Origin: Phycisphaera sp.
GTDB taxonomy: Bacteria > Planctomycetota > Phycisphaerae > Phycisphaerales > UBA1924
Direction: 5' to 3'
DNA: 64,000 nt
NCBI GenBank assembly: GCA_025916675.1
Contig: CP098402.1
Span: 181,205 to 245,204 of the forward strand
In this document: positions 16,770 through 25,515 of the stretch, piece after piece
Layout of the letters: each line of letters begins with the position of its first letter
Position numbering within the stretch: position 1 is the stretch's first letter
The notes under the pieces: generated by a model
Seen by the model: only the letters and a program-made list of their open reading frames with translations
Told to the model about the DNA's origin: nothing
Databases searched by the model: none
Translations under genes and position numbers: made by a program

Positions 16770-17909
16770 TCAGGCCCGTTTGGCTGCTTCGATCAGGATC
16801 CGGGCGCACGCCGAGGCGCCGTCTTGGCGTGGCAACGACCCGAGAGCGGCCGCCATTTTTTTACAGCGCTCGGGCGCACCGAGGAATTCCCTCAGCGTCG
16901 GGCCGACGGTTTCCAGGTTTGCACCGGGCGAGACGCGATCTTCCAGCAGCACCGCGCCGCCGGCGTCGACCAGTGGCTGCGCGTTGGCGGCTTGGTGCTG
17001 GTCTCGGTGGTGGGGGTAGGGCAGGAAGATTGCCGGCACGTTGTTGGCGTGCGCCTCGGCCACGCTGCCCGCGCCGCTGCGGCACAGCGCAAGATCAGCC
17101 GAGCCCCATGCTGGGCCGATGGGACTCTGCCGTTCGAGGACGCGGCCTCGGACACCCGCTGCTTCGTAGGCGGCCTGGGTATCGGCCGCCCCGCGCGCAT
17201 CGCCGGCCAGGTGCAGCACCTGCCAGCCTTCGAGTGCCTCGGGTGTGCTCTCGGCCAGCGCCGCCATGAACCTGTTGATCGAGGTTGCGCCCTGGCTGCC
17301 GCCCATGACCAGCAGCGTCGGGGTGTGGGGGTCGAGCCCCAGCATCCGCCGGCACTCGGGCTTGCCGCCCGGCGCGATGGCGCGCTGGCCGACGATCGGA
17401 CCGATGGCGTTCCAGCCGCTCGGGCCCTCGTTCTGCGCGACGAGTCGGTGCGCGGCTGACTTTGAGATGAAGCGGTTGGCCTTGCCGATGCGGGCGTCCA
17501 GGCTCACGAGCACCAGGGGTACGCGTTCGACGCGTGCCGCCCGGGCCGCCGGGGCCGACACGTAGCCGCCGGTGGAGATCGCGACGACAGAGTTGCACGA
17601 GGCTTTCAGGTCCCGCAGCGCCTCGCGGCTGTCGCGGAGCGATCGGCCCCAAGCGCGAACGCAGCGGGCCATCGCTCGGGGTCTGATCGATGGCGGTCTC
17701 GCGCCGATCGCGACTCGCTTGGGAGGGTTGCCAAACACGAGCTGCCCCGCTAGTGACTGCTCGTCGGCGGGCCGATCGCCGGTGATGAAGACGGCGTGCG
17801 TTGTCGGGTCCAGCTTTTCGAGAGCCTCGGCGATGGCCAGGGACGGGTAGATGTGCCCGCCGGTGCCCCCTCCGAGGAACGCGATGCCAAGGCCGGCCTT
17901 CTCGCTCAC
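16770..17909 (-). CDS. murG: UDP-GlcNAc:lipid I N-acetylglucosaminyltransferase MurG
   Basis: A 379-residue GT28 glycosyltransferase that makes lipid II at the inner face of the membrane. It has the N-terminal LGGGTGGHIYPSLAIAE loop, GGYVSAPA, MGGSQGATSIN and the C-terminal UDP-binding LALCRSGAGSVAEAHANNVPAIFLPYPHHRDQHQ. The GTG at 17909 overlaps the ftsW stop as GTGA, which indicates translational coupling. With ftsW, ftsI and rsmH nearby, it marks a rearranged dcw cluster; murC-F and mraY are not in the window. Confidence 0.93.
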   Translation of the reverse strand: MSEKAGLGIAFLGGGTGGHIYPSLAIAEALEKLDPTTHAVFITGDRPADEQSLAGQLVFGNPPKRVAIGARPPSIRPRAMARCVRAWGRSLRDSREALRDLKASCNSVVAISTGGYVSAPAARAARVERVPLVLVSLDARIGKANRFISKSAAHRLVAQNEGPSGWNAIGPIVGQRAIAPGGKPECRRMLGLDPHTPTLLVMGGSQGATSINRFMAALAESTPEALEGWQVLHLAGDARGAADTQAAYEAAGVRGRVLERQSPIGPAWGSADLALCRSGAGSVAEAHANNVPAIFLPYPHHRDQHQAANAQPLVDAGGAVLLEDRVSPGANLETVGPTLREFLGAPERCKKMAAALGSLPRQDGASACARILIEAAKRA

Positions 17910-19225
17910 GCCACGACCTCGGCCGGGTGCGAGCGCACGCGACCGAGGCGATGCGGACGTGGCTCTGCTTTGGGGCGAGGCTCGGGCTCGTGCTCGACCA
18001 CGGGCATGCGCCTGGCCTGCCGGCGGTCCATCGCGATGAGCAGGCCCAGCGACGCCCCGGTGAGCACCCAGCCGGTGCCGCCCGCGCTGACGAGCGGCAG
18101 CGCGATGCCCTTGGTTGGCCCCAGCCCGGTAACGACCGCCAGGTTCATGATGGCCTGGAGCGATACGGTGGCCGTCACGCCCAGCGCGACGAGCTGGCAC
18201 GCCGCGCCCCGCTCGTGCTTCACCACGCCGATGCACGCCCAGGTGAGCACCGCGAACACGCCCACGACGCCCGCCGCGCCGAGCACGCCGAGTTCCTCGC
18301 AGATGATGGCGAAGAGGAAATCGGTAGTGTCCTCGGGCAGGTAGCCCAGCTTGTGCAGCCCGTTGCCCAGCCCGCGGCCGGTGAGCTCGCCGCCCGAGAT
18401 GGCCGCCAGGGACTGGATCATGTGATAGCCGGTGCCGGCGGGGTCGGCCCAGGGGTCGAGGAAGCTGGTGATCCGATCCATGCGATACGAACTGGTCCGA
18501 ACGGCCTGCACCGACGCCGCCATCGCGACCGTCGCCAGCAGGCCCACGTGCCACCAGCGGATGCCCGCGGCCAGCAGCACCACGCCGCACGCCGCCCCGA
18601 TGAGCACGGCCGTGCCCAGGTCTTCCTTCATGATGAGCCCGCAGACCAGGGCGACGGCGATGCCGGTGGGCAGCAGGCCCTTCCAGATCGTGCCGATGGC
18701 CGGCCCACGGGCGGCGGCGAAGATCGCGATAGTCGCCGGCAGGGCCCACTTGGCCACCTCGCTGGGCTGCCAACTGAACAGGCCGATCCCCGGCAGCGTC
18801 AGCTCGACCCAGCGTTTGGCGCCCTTGGCCTCGCGGCTGATGCCCGGGATGTACACCAAGACCAGCACGCCCACGATGAGCAGTACGGCGACCGCGAGCC
18901 ACAGGCCGGGACGCTTCACACCGGCGAGCGAATCAACCCTGTCGAGCAACCCAGCGGGCGCGGCGGCGGCCAGCAGCGTCGCCAGCAGCGCGATACCGGC
19001 GTACACCGCGGCCCTGGACGTGGCCATGCCCAGCAGGGCCTCGCGAAACGAGGGATCCACCGGATCGGGCGGATCGGGCACAACGAGCAGGGCCGCGCCC
19101 TGGCTGAAGTCCAGCGGCTCGGGCGTGGGGATTGGGTTCACCCGCGTGTCGGCCGAGCGCACCATGACCAGGCCGACGCCCAGCAGCGTCAGCACACAGA
19201 GCAGGATGGTCCACCCGGGGCGCAC
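17906..19225 (-). CDS. ftsW: SEDS-family peptidoglycan polymerase FtsW
   Basis: A 439-residue polytopic protein of the FtsW/RodA/SpoVE (SEDS) family, with about ten membrane helices. Typical segments are YIPGISREAKGAKRWVELTLPGIGLFSWQPSEVAKW, read as several blocks, DLGTAVLIG, AIICEELGVLGA and GLGPTKGIALPLVSAGGTGWV. The C-terminus is Arg/Pro-rich and cytoplasmic. FtsW polymerises septal glycan with FtsI, which lies 3 kb away on the other strand; adjacency to murG favours FtsW over RodA. The start appears to be GTG at 19225 with no clear SD. An N-terminal insertion after helix 1 (residues ~25-60) is unusual. Confidence 0.9.
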   Translation of the reverse strand: MRPGWTILLCVLTLLGVGLVMVRSADTRVNPIPTPEPLDFSQGAALLVVPDPPDPVDPSFREALLGMATSRAAVYAGIALLATLLAAAAPAGLLDRVDSLAGVKRPGLWLAVAVLLIVGVLVLVYIPGISREAKGAKRWVELTLPGIGLFSWQPSEVAKWALPATIAIFAAARGPAIGTIWKGLLPTGIAVALVCGLIMKEDLGTAVLIGAACGVVLLAAGIRWWHVGLLATVAMAASVQAVRTSSYRMDRITSFLDPWADPAGTGYHMIQSLAAISGGELTGRGLGNGLHKLGYLPEDTTDFLFAIICEELGVLGAAGVVGVFAVLTWACIGVVKHERGAACQLVALGVTATVSLQAIMNLAVVTGLGPTKGIALPLVSAGGTGWVLTGASLGLLIAMDRRQARRMPVVEHEPEPRPKAEPRPHRLGRVRSHPAEVVA

Positions 19226-19279
19226 TTCTAATAGGGCCTATCGGATGCCCCCGCGTTTGCGATGCAAAAGCCCGGTTCT

Positions 19280-20287
19280 TCAGGGCACCCAGACGTAGTA
19301 CCCAACCCCAGGCCGCAACCCGAGCGCTCCGGCGCTCAGGCCGGCTCCCTCGACGCGCAGCAGGTTGATGGACTGGTCGGCCATGACCGGGGTGGGTGTG
19401 GTGCCGCCGGCGTAGGCCGTCCGCGGCGCGTTGCCCTTCGATCCGTACCGCACCAGCACGGCCCGGTCGAGGCCGGCGTGCTCCATGGCCTTGTCCATGG
19501 CCTCGTGAACGCCGCCCAGGCTGTCGACCAGCCCGATGGCCGCCGCGGTGTCGCCGGTCATCACCCGCCCATCGGTGGCCCTGGCGACCCATTCGGGCTT
19601 GAGCATGGGCCGGCGCCTGAGCACGATCGACTGGAAGCTGGCGTAGTACTCCCGCACGATGCCCTGGAGGATCTCGTAGTGCTCCTCGCGCATGGGGGCC
19701 AGGGGGTTGGCCAGGTCCTTGTTCGGGCCGCTGGTGACGAACCGGGTCTCGATGCCCAGCCTGGCCATGCCCTCGCTGAAATTCAGGCTGGGGATCAGCA
19801 CGCCGATGGAGCCCGTGAGCGTGCCGGGCTCGGCCATGATGTGGTCGCCCGCCAGGGCCAGGTAGTACCCGCCGCTGGTGGCCACCTCGCCCATCGAGAC
19901 GACCACGGGTTTGCCGGTTTTTTCCATGAAGGCCCGGACCTCGCGGTAGGCGGTCTCGCTGCCGGCCACGGTGCCGCCGGGCGAATCGATGCGGAGCAGC
20001 ACGGCTTTCACGTCGTCGTCCTTGGCCGCGAGCCGGAGCTGGGTGACCATGGCGTCGATGGGGGCGCTGGATTCGCCGAGGAAGCCGGTGGTGGGGGTGT
20101 CGGTGATCAGGCCTCGGACCACGATCATCGCGACCCTATCGGTGGGCGTGCCCGGGCCCTCGCCCACCTCGAGCACGCGGGAGGCCACCATCTGGTCGTT
20201 CGAGGGGCCCAGCCTGATGGTGAGGCCCAGGGGCGAGCAGCCGGCGAGCACGAACACCATGGAAACCAGTGCGATGAGTGCTTTCAT
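19280..20287 (-). CDS. sppA: Signal peptide peptidase SppA (S49), lipoprotein
   Basis: A 335-residue S49 peptidase that degrades cleaved signal peptides in the membrane. The N-terminal MKALIALVSMVFVLAGC ends in a lipobox (Cys17), so it is a lipoprotein rather than a helix-anchored enzyme. The catalytic Ser lies in GEVATSGGYYLA and the Lys in SGPNKDLANP; IDSPGGTVAGSE is the ClpP-fold core. This is the short, single-domain SppA form. It starts 49 bp from divergent rsmH. A TACAGT hexamer lies 6 nt before the ATG. Confidence 0.9.
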   Translation of the reverse strand: MKALIALVSMVFVLAGCSPLGLTIRLGPSNDQMVASRVLEVGEGPGTPTDRVAMIVVRGLITDTPTTGFLGESSAPIDAMVTQLRLAAKDDDVKAVLLRIDSPGGTVAGSETAYREVRAFMEKTGKPVVVSMGEVATSGGYYLALAGDHIMAEPGTLTGSIGVLIPSLNFSEGMARLGIETRFVTSGPNKDLANPLAPMREEHYEILQGIVREYYASFQSIVLRRRPMLKPEWVARATDGRVMTGDTAAAIGLVDSLGGVHEAMDKAMEHAGLDRAVLVRYGSKGNAPRTAYAGGTTPTPVMADQSINLLRVEGAGLSAGALGLRPGVGYYVWVP

Positions 20288-20293
20288 GGGCCC

Positions 20294-20299
20294 ACTGTA
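20294..20299 (-). promoter_or_regulatory. Putative -10 of leaderless transcript (TACAGT)
   Basis: TACAGT on the minus strand, 6 nt before the sppA ATG, with a weak -35-like TTGCAC 16 nt further upstream, within the 49-bp divergent region. Confidence 0.4.
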
Positions 20300-20336
20300 C
20301 ATCCACCGCCCGTCCCGCGTGCAATCATCCCCGGAG

Positions 20337-21338
20337 ATGGCCCTCCCCCTCGATCACCAATCCGTCCTGCCCGCCGAGTCGCTCGACCTGCTCGCCCTGG
20401 AACCCGGCCAGACCTACGCCGACGCCACGGCCGGTCTGGGCGGCCACGCGGCGATGGCGGCCGAGCGGGTTGGCCCCAGTGGTACCGTCGTGCTGGGCGA
20501 TCTGGACGCCTCGATGCTCGAGCGGGCCACGGCCCGGGTGCGGCAAGCCCAGCCGGACATCCGGGTCGAGCCGATCCACGACTCATTCGCGGGCCTGCCC
20601 GCCGCAATGGCCGAGCGAGGTCTGGCCGCCGATGCCCTGCTGGCCGACCTAGGCTTTGCCAGCCCCCAGGTGGACGATCCCTCGCGGGGGTTTTCCTTCA
20701 AGCACGATGGGCCGCTGGATATGCGGCTCGATCCGACCTCGGGAGTCAGCGCCGCCGAGCTTCTGGCGACCGCCAGCGAGGCCGAAATCGCCGAGATTCT
20801 GTGGGCGTTCGGCGAGGAGCGGGGCTCTCGGCGGATCGCCCGGAAAGTTGTCGCTTCCCGCGAAGCCAAACCGATAACCACCACGCGCGCACTGGCAGAA
20901 TTGGTCAGGTCATGCACCTCTGGTGGCGGCATCGACCCGGCTACTCGGACGTTCCAGGCGTTACGAATAGCCGTCAACGACGAGCTGGGCGCGCTGTCGG
21001 CACTTCTTGGGGCGATCTCGTCTCAAGTGGGGCCGAAGACAAGCGAGAGCGGGCCGGCCCAGATGGGTGTGGGGCGGCCAGCGGACACGGGCGGCCGATG
21101 GCTGGCCCAGGGGGCACGGGTGGCCATTATCTCCTTCCATTCTCTTGAAGACCGGATGGTCAAGCGTGCGTTCACCGCCCTGGCCGACGCCGGCACCGCT
21201 CGCCGCCTGACCCGCAAGCCCGTCATGCCCAGCGAGGCCGAGATGGCCACCAACCGCCGCGCACGCTCGGCCCGCCTTCGGGCCATCGAACTGAACCCGA
21301 CGACGACCTCGACCTCGGAAGGGGGACAGCCCCGTTGA
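20337..21338 (+). CDS. rsmH: 16S rRNA (cytosine1402-N4)-methyltransferase
   Basis: A 333-residue SAM-dependent methyltransferase (MraW). The start HQSVLPAESLDLL, the SAM motif YADATAGLGGHAAM, LADLGFASPQVDDPSRGFSF and the C-terminal FHSLEDRMVKRAF are all family-typical. About 20 residues around GVGRPADTGG form an insertion before the last conserved block. The ATG at 20337 is preceded by GGAG only 1 nt away, which is too close for a normal SD. It heads the plus-strand rsmH-LysM-FtsL-like-ftsI run. Confidence 0.93.
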   Translation: MALPLDHQSVLPAESLDLLALEPGQTYADATAGLGGHAAMAAERVGPSGTVVLGDLDASMLERATARVRQAQPDIRVEPIHDSFAGLPAAMAERGLAADALLADLGFASPQVDDPSRGFSFKHDGPLDMRLDPTSGVSAAELLATASEAEIAEILWAFGEERGSRRIARKVVASREAKPITTTRALAELVRSCTSGGGIDPATRTFQALRIAVNDELGALSALLGAISSQVGPKTSESGPAQMGVGRPADTGGRWLAQGARVAIISFHSLEDRMVKRAFTALADAGTARRLTRKPVMPSEAEMATNRRARSARLRAIELNPTTTSTSEGGQPR

Positions 21339-22294
21339 CCCGTGAGCAGAAGCTGGCTTTGGTGCTTGGGTTTGCCGCCGTGCTGGTGGTGGGTTTGCTG
21401 ATCAGCGACCATCTTGCCGCCGCGCGGTCGACCGACCTCGAGGACGCCCCACACGACTCGACCGTGCTGGTCGATTCGACCGAAGGCCAGGCCCTCCGCC
21501 GCGTGGTGACGCTGCCGGAGACCGAGGAAGAGTTCCGCGGCCGGCCGGTCACACGGATGCCCGAGCGTGAGTTGGCAGCGGCCGTCCGCGCCACACAGGA
21601 CGAGGCTCCGGTCGTGGCCACCGCGCCCGAATATGAGCCCATCGAAACCACGCCCCCAGCGCCGATCGAGTTCGTTCTCGGCGAGAACGGTGGCGAGCGG
21701 GTCGCCGGCTCGGAGACCGTGCTCGATCGCATGGGCGACGCCGTGGCCGTTGGCGCCGAGAGGCTCGCCGGCAGCATCCGCGACCTCACGGGCCGGGCGT
21801 CGGGCTCGGGCATCGAGAGCATGGCCGTTCTGGACGACGAGCGCGGCCAGCCCGTCTCGCGACGGGTCTCGACGAGCCCCGTGGTCGTGCAGCACCACGT
21901 GCAAGCCAACGAGTCGCTCTACAAGATCGCGGCCGAGTACTACGGCGACGGCAACACGTGGCGCCGCATCGCCAAGGATAACGAGGGGCGTGTCGGCGAC
22001 AACGGCTCGATCCGCGAGGGCGTGACCCTGCGCATCCTTGATCCCACGCAGGGCACAACACCTACGCGTGAGAGCGCACGCGCGACGAACAAGCCGGCGA
22101 GCGACCGCACGCCCAGGCCAACTCCGAACTCGATGACCTATACCGTCAAGTCGGGCGACACGCTCGGCGAGATTTCTCAGGAGGTCCTGGGCACCATCCG
22201 CCGCCAGCACGAGCTGATCGCGCTCAACCGCGACGTGCTCAAGGACCCCGACGAGCTCCGCGCGGGCATGGTCCTCAAGCTGCCGAGCTCCTGA
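21335..22294 (+). CDS. Membrane-anchored protein with two LysM domains
   Basis: A 319-residue protein. An N-terminal anchor (LALVLGFAAVLVVGLLI) is followed by about 150 low-complexity Glu/Pro/Ala residues and two LysM domains: HHVQANESLYKIAAEYYGDG (about 185-235) and YTVKSGDTLGEISQEVLG (about 265-317). LysM binds N-acetylglucosamine in peptidoglycan, so this probably ties the division machinery to the wall. The TTG start at 21335 overlaps the rsmH stop as TTGA. The location between rsmH and the FtsL-like gene is not the classical dcw order. Confidence 0.85.
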   Translation: MTREQKLALVLGFAAVLVVGLLISDHLAAARSTDLEDAPHDSTVLVDSTEGQALRRVVTLPETEEEFRGRPVTRMPERELAAAVRATQDEAPVVATAPEYEPIETTPPAPIEFVLGENGGERVAGSETVLDRMGDAVAVGAERLAGSIRDLTGRASGSGIESMAVLDDERGQPVSRRVSTSPVVVQHHVQANESLYKIAAEYYGDGNTWRRIAKDNEGRVGDNGSIREGVTLRILDPTQGTTPTRESARATNKPASDRTPRPTPNSMTYTVKSGDTLGEISQEVLGTIRRQHELIALNRDVLKDPDELRAGMVLKLPSS

Positions 22295-22296
22295 AC

Positions 22297-22611
22297 ATGG
22301 CGCGAGCGAAGGTCCAGATCGGCGGCGCGTTCGGCTGCAAGCTGGCATTCAGTGTCGTTGCTTTGGCCGCCATCGCCGCCTCGCTGCTCACGATTCGCCA
22401 GCTCCGAACGCAGGCCGCCCACGAGTTCGCGTCGCTGCGCCTCCGCGTGATGCGCGTGGACGAGGCCTCGGGCCGCTTGCGGGCGGACATCGCCCGGCAC
22501 ATCGGGCCCGCCGAGCTGCGCGAGCGCCTCGCCGAACTCGACGCCGAGGGATCCGGCGATAGCGCGCCCGATGCCGCCCTCGTGGGCCTGGAAACCGCCG
22601 ATGAGCGATGA
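22297..22611 (+). CDS. FtsL-like small bitopic division protein
   Basis: A 104-residue protein with a short basic N-terminus, one membrane helix (about LAFSVVALAAIAASLLTI) and a short periplasmic helical segment (IRQLRTQAAHEFASLRLRV). Size, topology and position between rsmH and ftsI fit FtsL; sequence similarity alone would not show it, because FtsL is poorly conserved. It starts 2 nt after the LysM stop and its end overlaps ftsI by 11 nt. Confidence 0.6.
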   Translation: MARAKVQIGGAFGCKLAFSVVALAAIAASLLTIRQLRTQAAHEFASLRLRVMRVDEASGRLRADIARHIGPAELRERLAELDAEGSGDSAPDAALVGLETADER

Positions 22612-24604
22612 TCCCAGCGCGCCATCCGCCCTTCGCGTCCGCTGGGTTGCACCGGCCCTCGGCATCGCGTGCTCGATCATGCTGGGAGCCATCGTGGTGC
22701 GCGTGGCGATCTTGCAAGCGGCTCCACCCTCGCGCATCGTGTCGGTGCTCGACGCTCGTGAACGGCAGCACACGATCGGCGTGCCCCGCGCCGATGTGCT
22801 CGACCGGCGTGGCCGCCCGCTGGCCGTCTCGCGCTACGTCCACCGGGTGTTCTTCGATCCCATCGAGATCGCCGAGCAACTCGAGAAGGGCACGATCACC
22901 ATCGACGAGCTCGCCGCCGCCATGGCGTGGATGACCGGCGAGGACGACTTCGAGATCGACCGCCGTATCCAGATCGCTCTGGGCGAGAACCGCGATCGGC
23001 AGGTCGCCATTGACAAAGCAAAGCTCGCTCCGCCGGTCGAAGGCGCCGAGGATCCCAAGCCGCTCATCCGCTACGTGCGTATCGGCGGTCACCTCGACGA
23101 TAGCCGCCTGGCCATCGTGCGTGCGCACCCATTGCCCGGCATCCACCTCGAGCGTGAGGCTACGCGCGATCGTGTGGGCGGCGATCTTGCCGCGTCGATC
23201 GTTGGGAAGGTCGGCAGCGATCCGATGTACAGCGAGGGCATCGAGCGCGTGATGCGCGAGCGGCTCGAGGGCCAGCCCGGTGCGATCACCTACACGCACG
23301 ATGCCGCCGGCCGTCCGCTGTGGATCGCCCGGGGTGCCGCCACGCCCCCCGCGCCCGCCGCGCCCTTGCACCTGTCGATCGACCTCGAGCTCCAGCGCAT
23401 CGTGCTGGCCGAGCTGCAGCGTGCCGTCGAAGACGCCGACGCCGCGGGTGGGATGGTCGTCGCGATCGATCCCGCCACCGGCGAGGTGCTGGCGATGGCC
23501 GACGTCTTTCGCGAGGTTGAGAACGTGCCCTATCCCTGGGCCGACAACCGCGTGCCGCGCGAGCAGTGGGACCCCCACCCCGATCTGTTCCAACGCTTCC
23601 AGTTCGTCCGGCCCGATCCGCTGCGTGAGCAGGATCCCGCCATCGGGCGCAACCGCGTGGTCGAGGACGCCTACGAGCCCGGCTCGACGTTCAAGGCGTT
23701 CGTGTGGTCGGCCCTGACCGACGCCCACCCCGACTTGCTCGACGAGGTGTACGAGGCCGCGCCGGGCGGGGTCACGTTCATTAACGGCCGGCGTTTGCAA
23801 GACTCGCACGTCAACGGCGAGCAGACCTGGTCGGAGGTTCTGGTCAACTCGTCGAACATCGGTATGGCGTTGGGTGCCCAGCGGTTCACGCCAAGGGAGT
23901 TCCACGACGCGCTCGAGCGTTTTGGCGTTGGCACACCACCTCGTGTCGGCCTGCCCGATGAGGCCCATGGCACGCTGCGCTCGCTCAAGAACTGGAACAC
24001 GTACACCCATGTCTCCATCGCGTTCGGCCAGGAGGTCACCACGAGCGTCGCCCAGGTTGCCAGAGCGTTCTGCGCGTTTGCGCGCAATGGCAACGACGCC
24101 GGCACCGTGCCCGCGCTGCGGCTCAGCGCTGTGGGCGTGGGCGGGCCAGACGGCCTGATCGCACGCCGCGCCGTATCGGCCGAGGCCGCACTCAACACAC
24201 GCGACGTGATGGTGCTCATCGCCAAAAAGCTCGACAACCGCCTGGAACCCAGCGAGGGGCCATTCGCCTACACGATGTTCGGCAAGTCGGGCACCGCCCA
24301 GGTGGCCCCCGAGCGCACCGAGAGCTGGCACCGCCGCCCGCGCGGGGCTCGCGGGTATCTCGAACGGCAGTACGTCTCCAGCTTCGTTGCGGGTGCGCCC
24401 GTCGAGCGCCCGCGGCTTGTCGTGATGGTCAGCATCGAAGACCCCGGGCCGGATGTCGTCCGCAGCAATCTCTACTACGGTTCCCAGGTCGCCGGCCCAG
24501 CCGTCCGCCGCATCATGGAGCAGGCGCTGCCCTACCTGGGTGTCGAGCCCGATCGCGTCTCGGCCGACGCTTCCTCGACCAGCGTGGTCGCGAACGCCAG
24601 GTAG
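22601..24604 (+). CDS. ftsI: Class B penicillin-binding protein / FtsI transpeptidase
   Basis: A 667-residue peptidoglycan DD-transpeptidase. A membrane helix near residues 15-35 is followed by the PBP dimerisation domain (VLDRRGRPLAVSRYVHRVFFD) and the transpeptidase domain with YEPGSTFKAF (SxxK), VNSSNIGMA (SxN) and FGKSGTAQ (KSG). It would crosslink septal glycan with FtsW. It has no C-terminal PASTA domain. The ATG at 22601 overlaps the FtsL-like gene. The last 73 bases overlap a convergent lipoprotein gene. Confidence 0.92.
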   Translation: MSDDPSAPSALRVRWVAPALGIACSIMLGAIVVRVAILQAAPPSRIVSVLDARERQHTIGVPRADVLDRRGRPLAVSRYVHRVFFDPIEIAEQLEKGTITIDELAAAMAWMTGEDDFEIDRRIQIALGENRDRQVAIDKAKLAPPVEGAEDPKPLIRYVRIGGHLDDSRLAIVRAHPLPGIHLEREATRDRVGGDLAASIVGKVGSDPMYSEGIERVMRERLEGQPGAITYTHDAAGRPLWIARGAATPPAPAAPLHLSIDLELQRIVLAELQRAVEDADAAGGMVVAIDPATGEVLAMADVFREVENVPYPWADNRVPREQWDPHPDLFQRFQFVRPDPLREQDPAIGRNRVVEDAYEPGSTFKAFVWSALTDAHPDLLDEVYEAAPGGVTFINGRRLQDSHVNGEQTWSEVLVNSSNIGMALGAQRFTPREFHDALERFGVGTPPRVGLPDEAHGTLRSLKNWNTYTHVSIAFGQEVTTSVAQVARAFCAFARNGNDAGTVPALRLSAVGVGGPDGLIARRAVSAEAALNTRDVMVLIAKKLDNRLEPSEGPFAYTMFGKSGTAQVAPERTESWHRRPRGARGYLERQYVSSFVAGAPVERPRLVVMVSIEDPGPDVVRSNLYYGSQVAGPAVRRIMEQALPYLGVEPDRVSADASSTSVVANAR

Positions 24605-25515
24605 CCGTCGTCGAAGGATGCCAGGTCCGACGTGATGTATCGCGCGAACGCGACGCGCCCGAGATCGCCGGCACGTGGTCGCCCGAGCTCGCGCTGCATG
24701 CGTCCTCGCGCCGCGTCGCGGAGGAGGCGTTCGACGCCCGACCAGCCCTGGTCATCGACCGCGAGGTAGATACCGAGCACCCAGAGCTGCGCGTAATAGT
24801 CGACCGCGCGGGTGGGTTCGCTGCCAAGCAATTCGGTGGGGTCGCCCGCGAGGAGTTCCCCGAGCGAACGCCACCGGCCCGTGTCGAGCACGCTGCCGAG
24901 TTGTGCGAGCCGCTCGGGATTCAGCAACGGTTCGAAGCGGTACGAGCCGTCGGCGTCGATCACGAACCCCTCGGCCATTACCGCGATCATCTCGTCGGTC
25001 CACGTGGGTAGCGCCTCACGGAACGACCGCTGGACGTACTGGTGCCAGCCCTCGTGGGCGGCGATCTTGAGCGTCAGGCGGTCGTACGCGGGGGGGAGCG
25101 CAAAGAGCACCGCCCGCCCGCCGGCCGAGTACCCGCCCACCTCGATGGCCAGCAGCGGGTGCGCGCTCTCGTCCACCGTGGCTCGCGTGAATTGCGCCCA
25201 TTCCTCGCGATCGGCGAACAGGAACATCTGCATCCGCCCCGGCGGGTTGGGCAGTGCCGGACCGCCCAGGCTCGTGCCCGCGAAGCGCCGATGCCGAGCG
25301 AGCGAGGCCTCGAGGAACGCGGGCATCGACCGCGCGATGGGGAGGTGCTGGGCCGTGGTGAGCAGGTGGTAGTTGGGCGTGGAGATCTGCACGCCCTCGC
25401 GCTGCATGTACACCCAGCGGTCGCGGCGGACGACGCCGTCGGGCCCCACGGCATCGCCCGCGCAGCCCGCCAGCAGTGCGCCCAAGAGCAGCAGCAGCGG
25501 GAGGTAGCGCTTCAG
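24532..25515 (-). CDS. Lipoprotein with HEGWH metallopeptidase-like motif
   Basis: A 327-residue protein if translation starts at the CTG at 25515; that start gives a complete lipoprotein signal (KRYLPLLLLLGALLAGC) and overlaps the valS stop as CTGA, with GGAG about 8 nt upstream. The next possible start, TTG at 25485, would cut off the basic and hydrophobic part of the signal. No ATG, GTG or TTG precedes it in frame. The core has IAAHEGWHQYVQ, which resembles a zinc HExxH-like site as in DUF1570-type proteins, and a helical C-terminus. Function unknown. Its 3' end overlaps ftsI by 73 nt. Confidence 0.65.
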   Translation of the reverse strand: MKRYLPLLLLLGALLAGCAGDAVGPDGVVRRDRWVYMQREGVQISTPNYHLLTTAQHLPIARSMPAFLEASLARHRRFAGTSLGGPALPNPPGRMQMFLFADREEWAQFTRATVDESAHPLLAIEVGGYSAGGRAVLFALPPAYDRLTLKIAAHEGWHQYVQRSFREALPTWTDEMIAVMAEGFVIDADGSYRFEPLLNPERLAQLGSVLDTGRWRSLGELLAGDPTELLGSEPTRAVDYYAQLWVLGIYLAVDDQGWSGVERLLRDAARGRMQRELGRPRAGDLGRVAFARYITSDLASFDDGYLAFATTLVEEASAETRSGSTPR

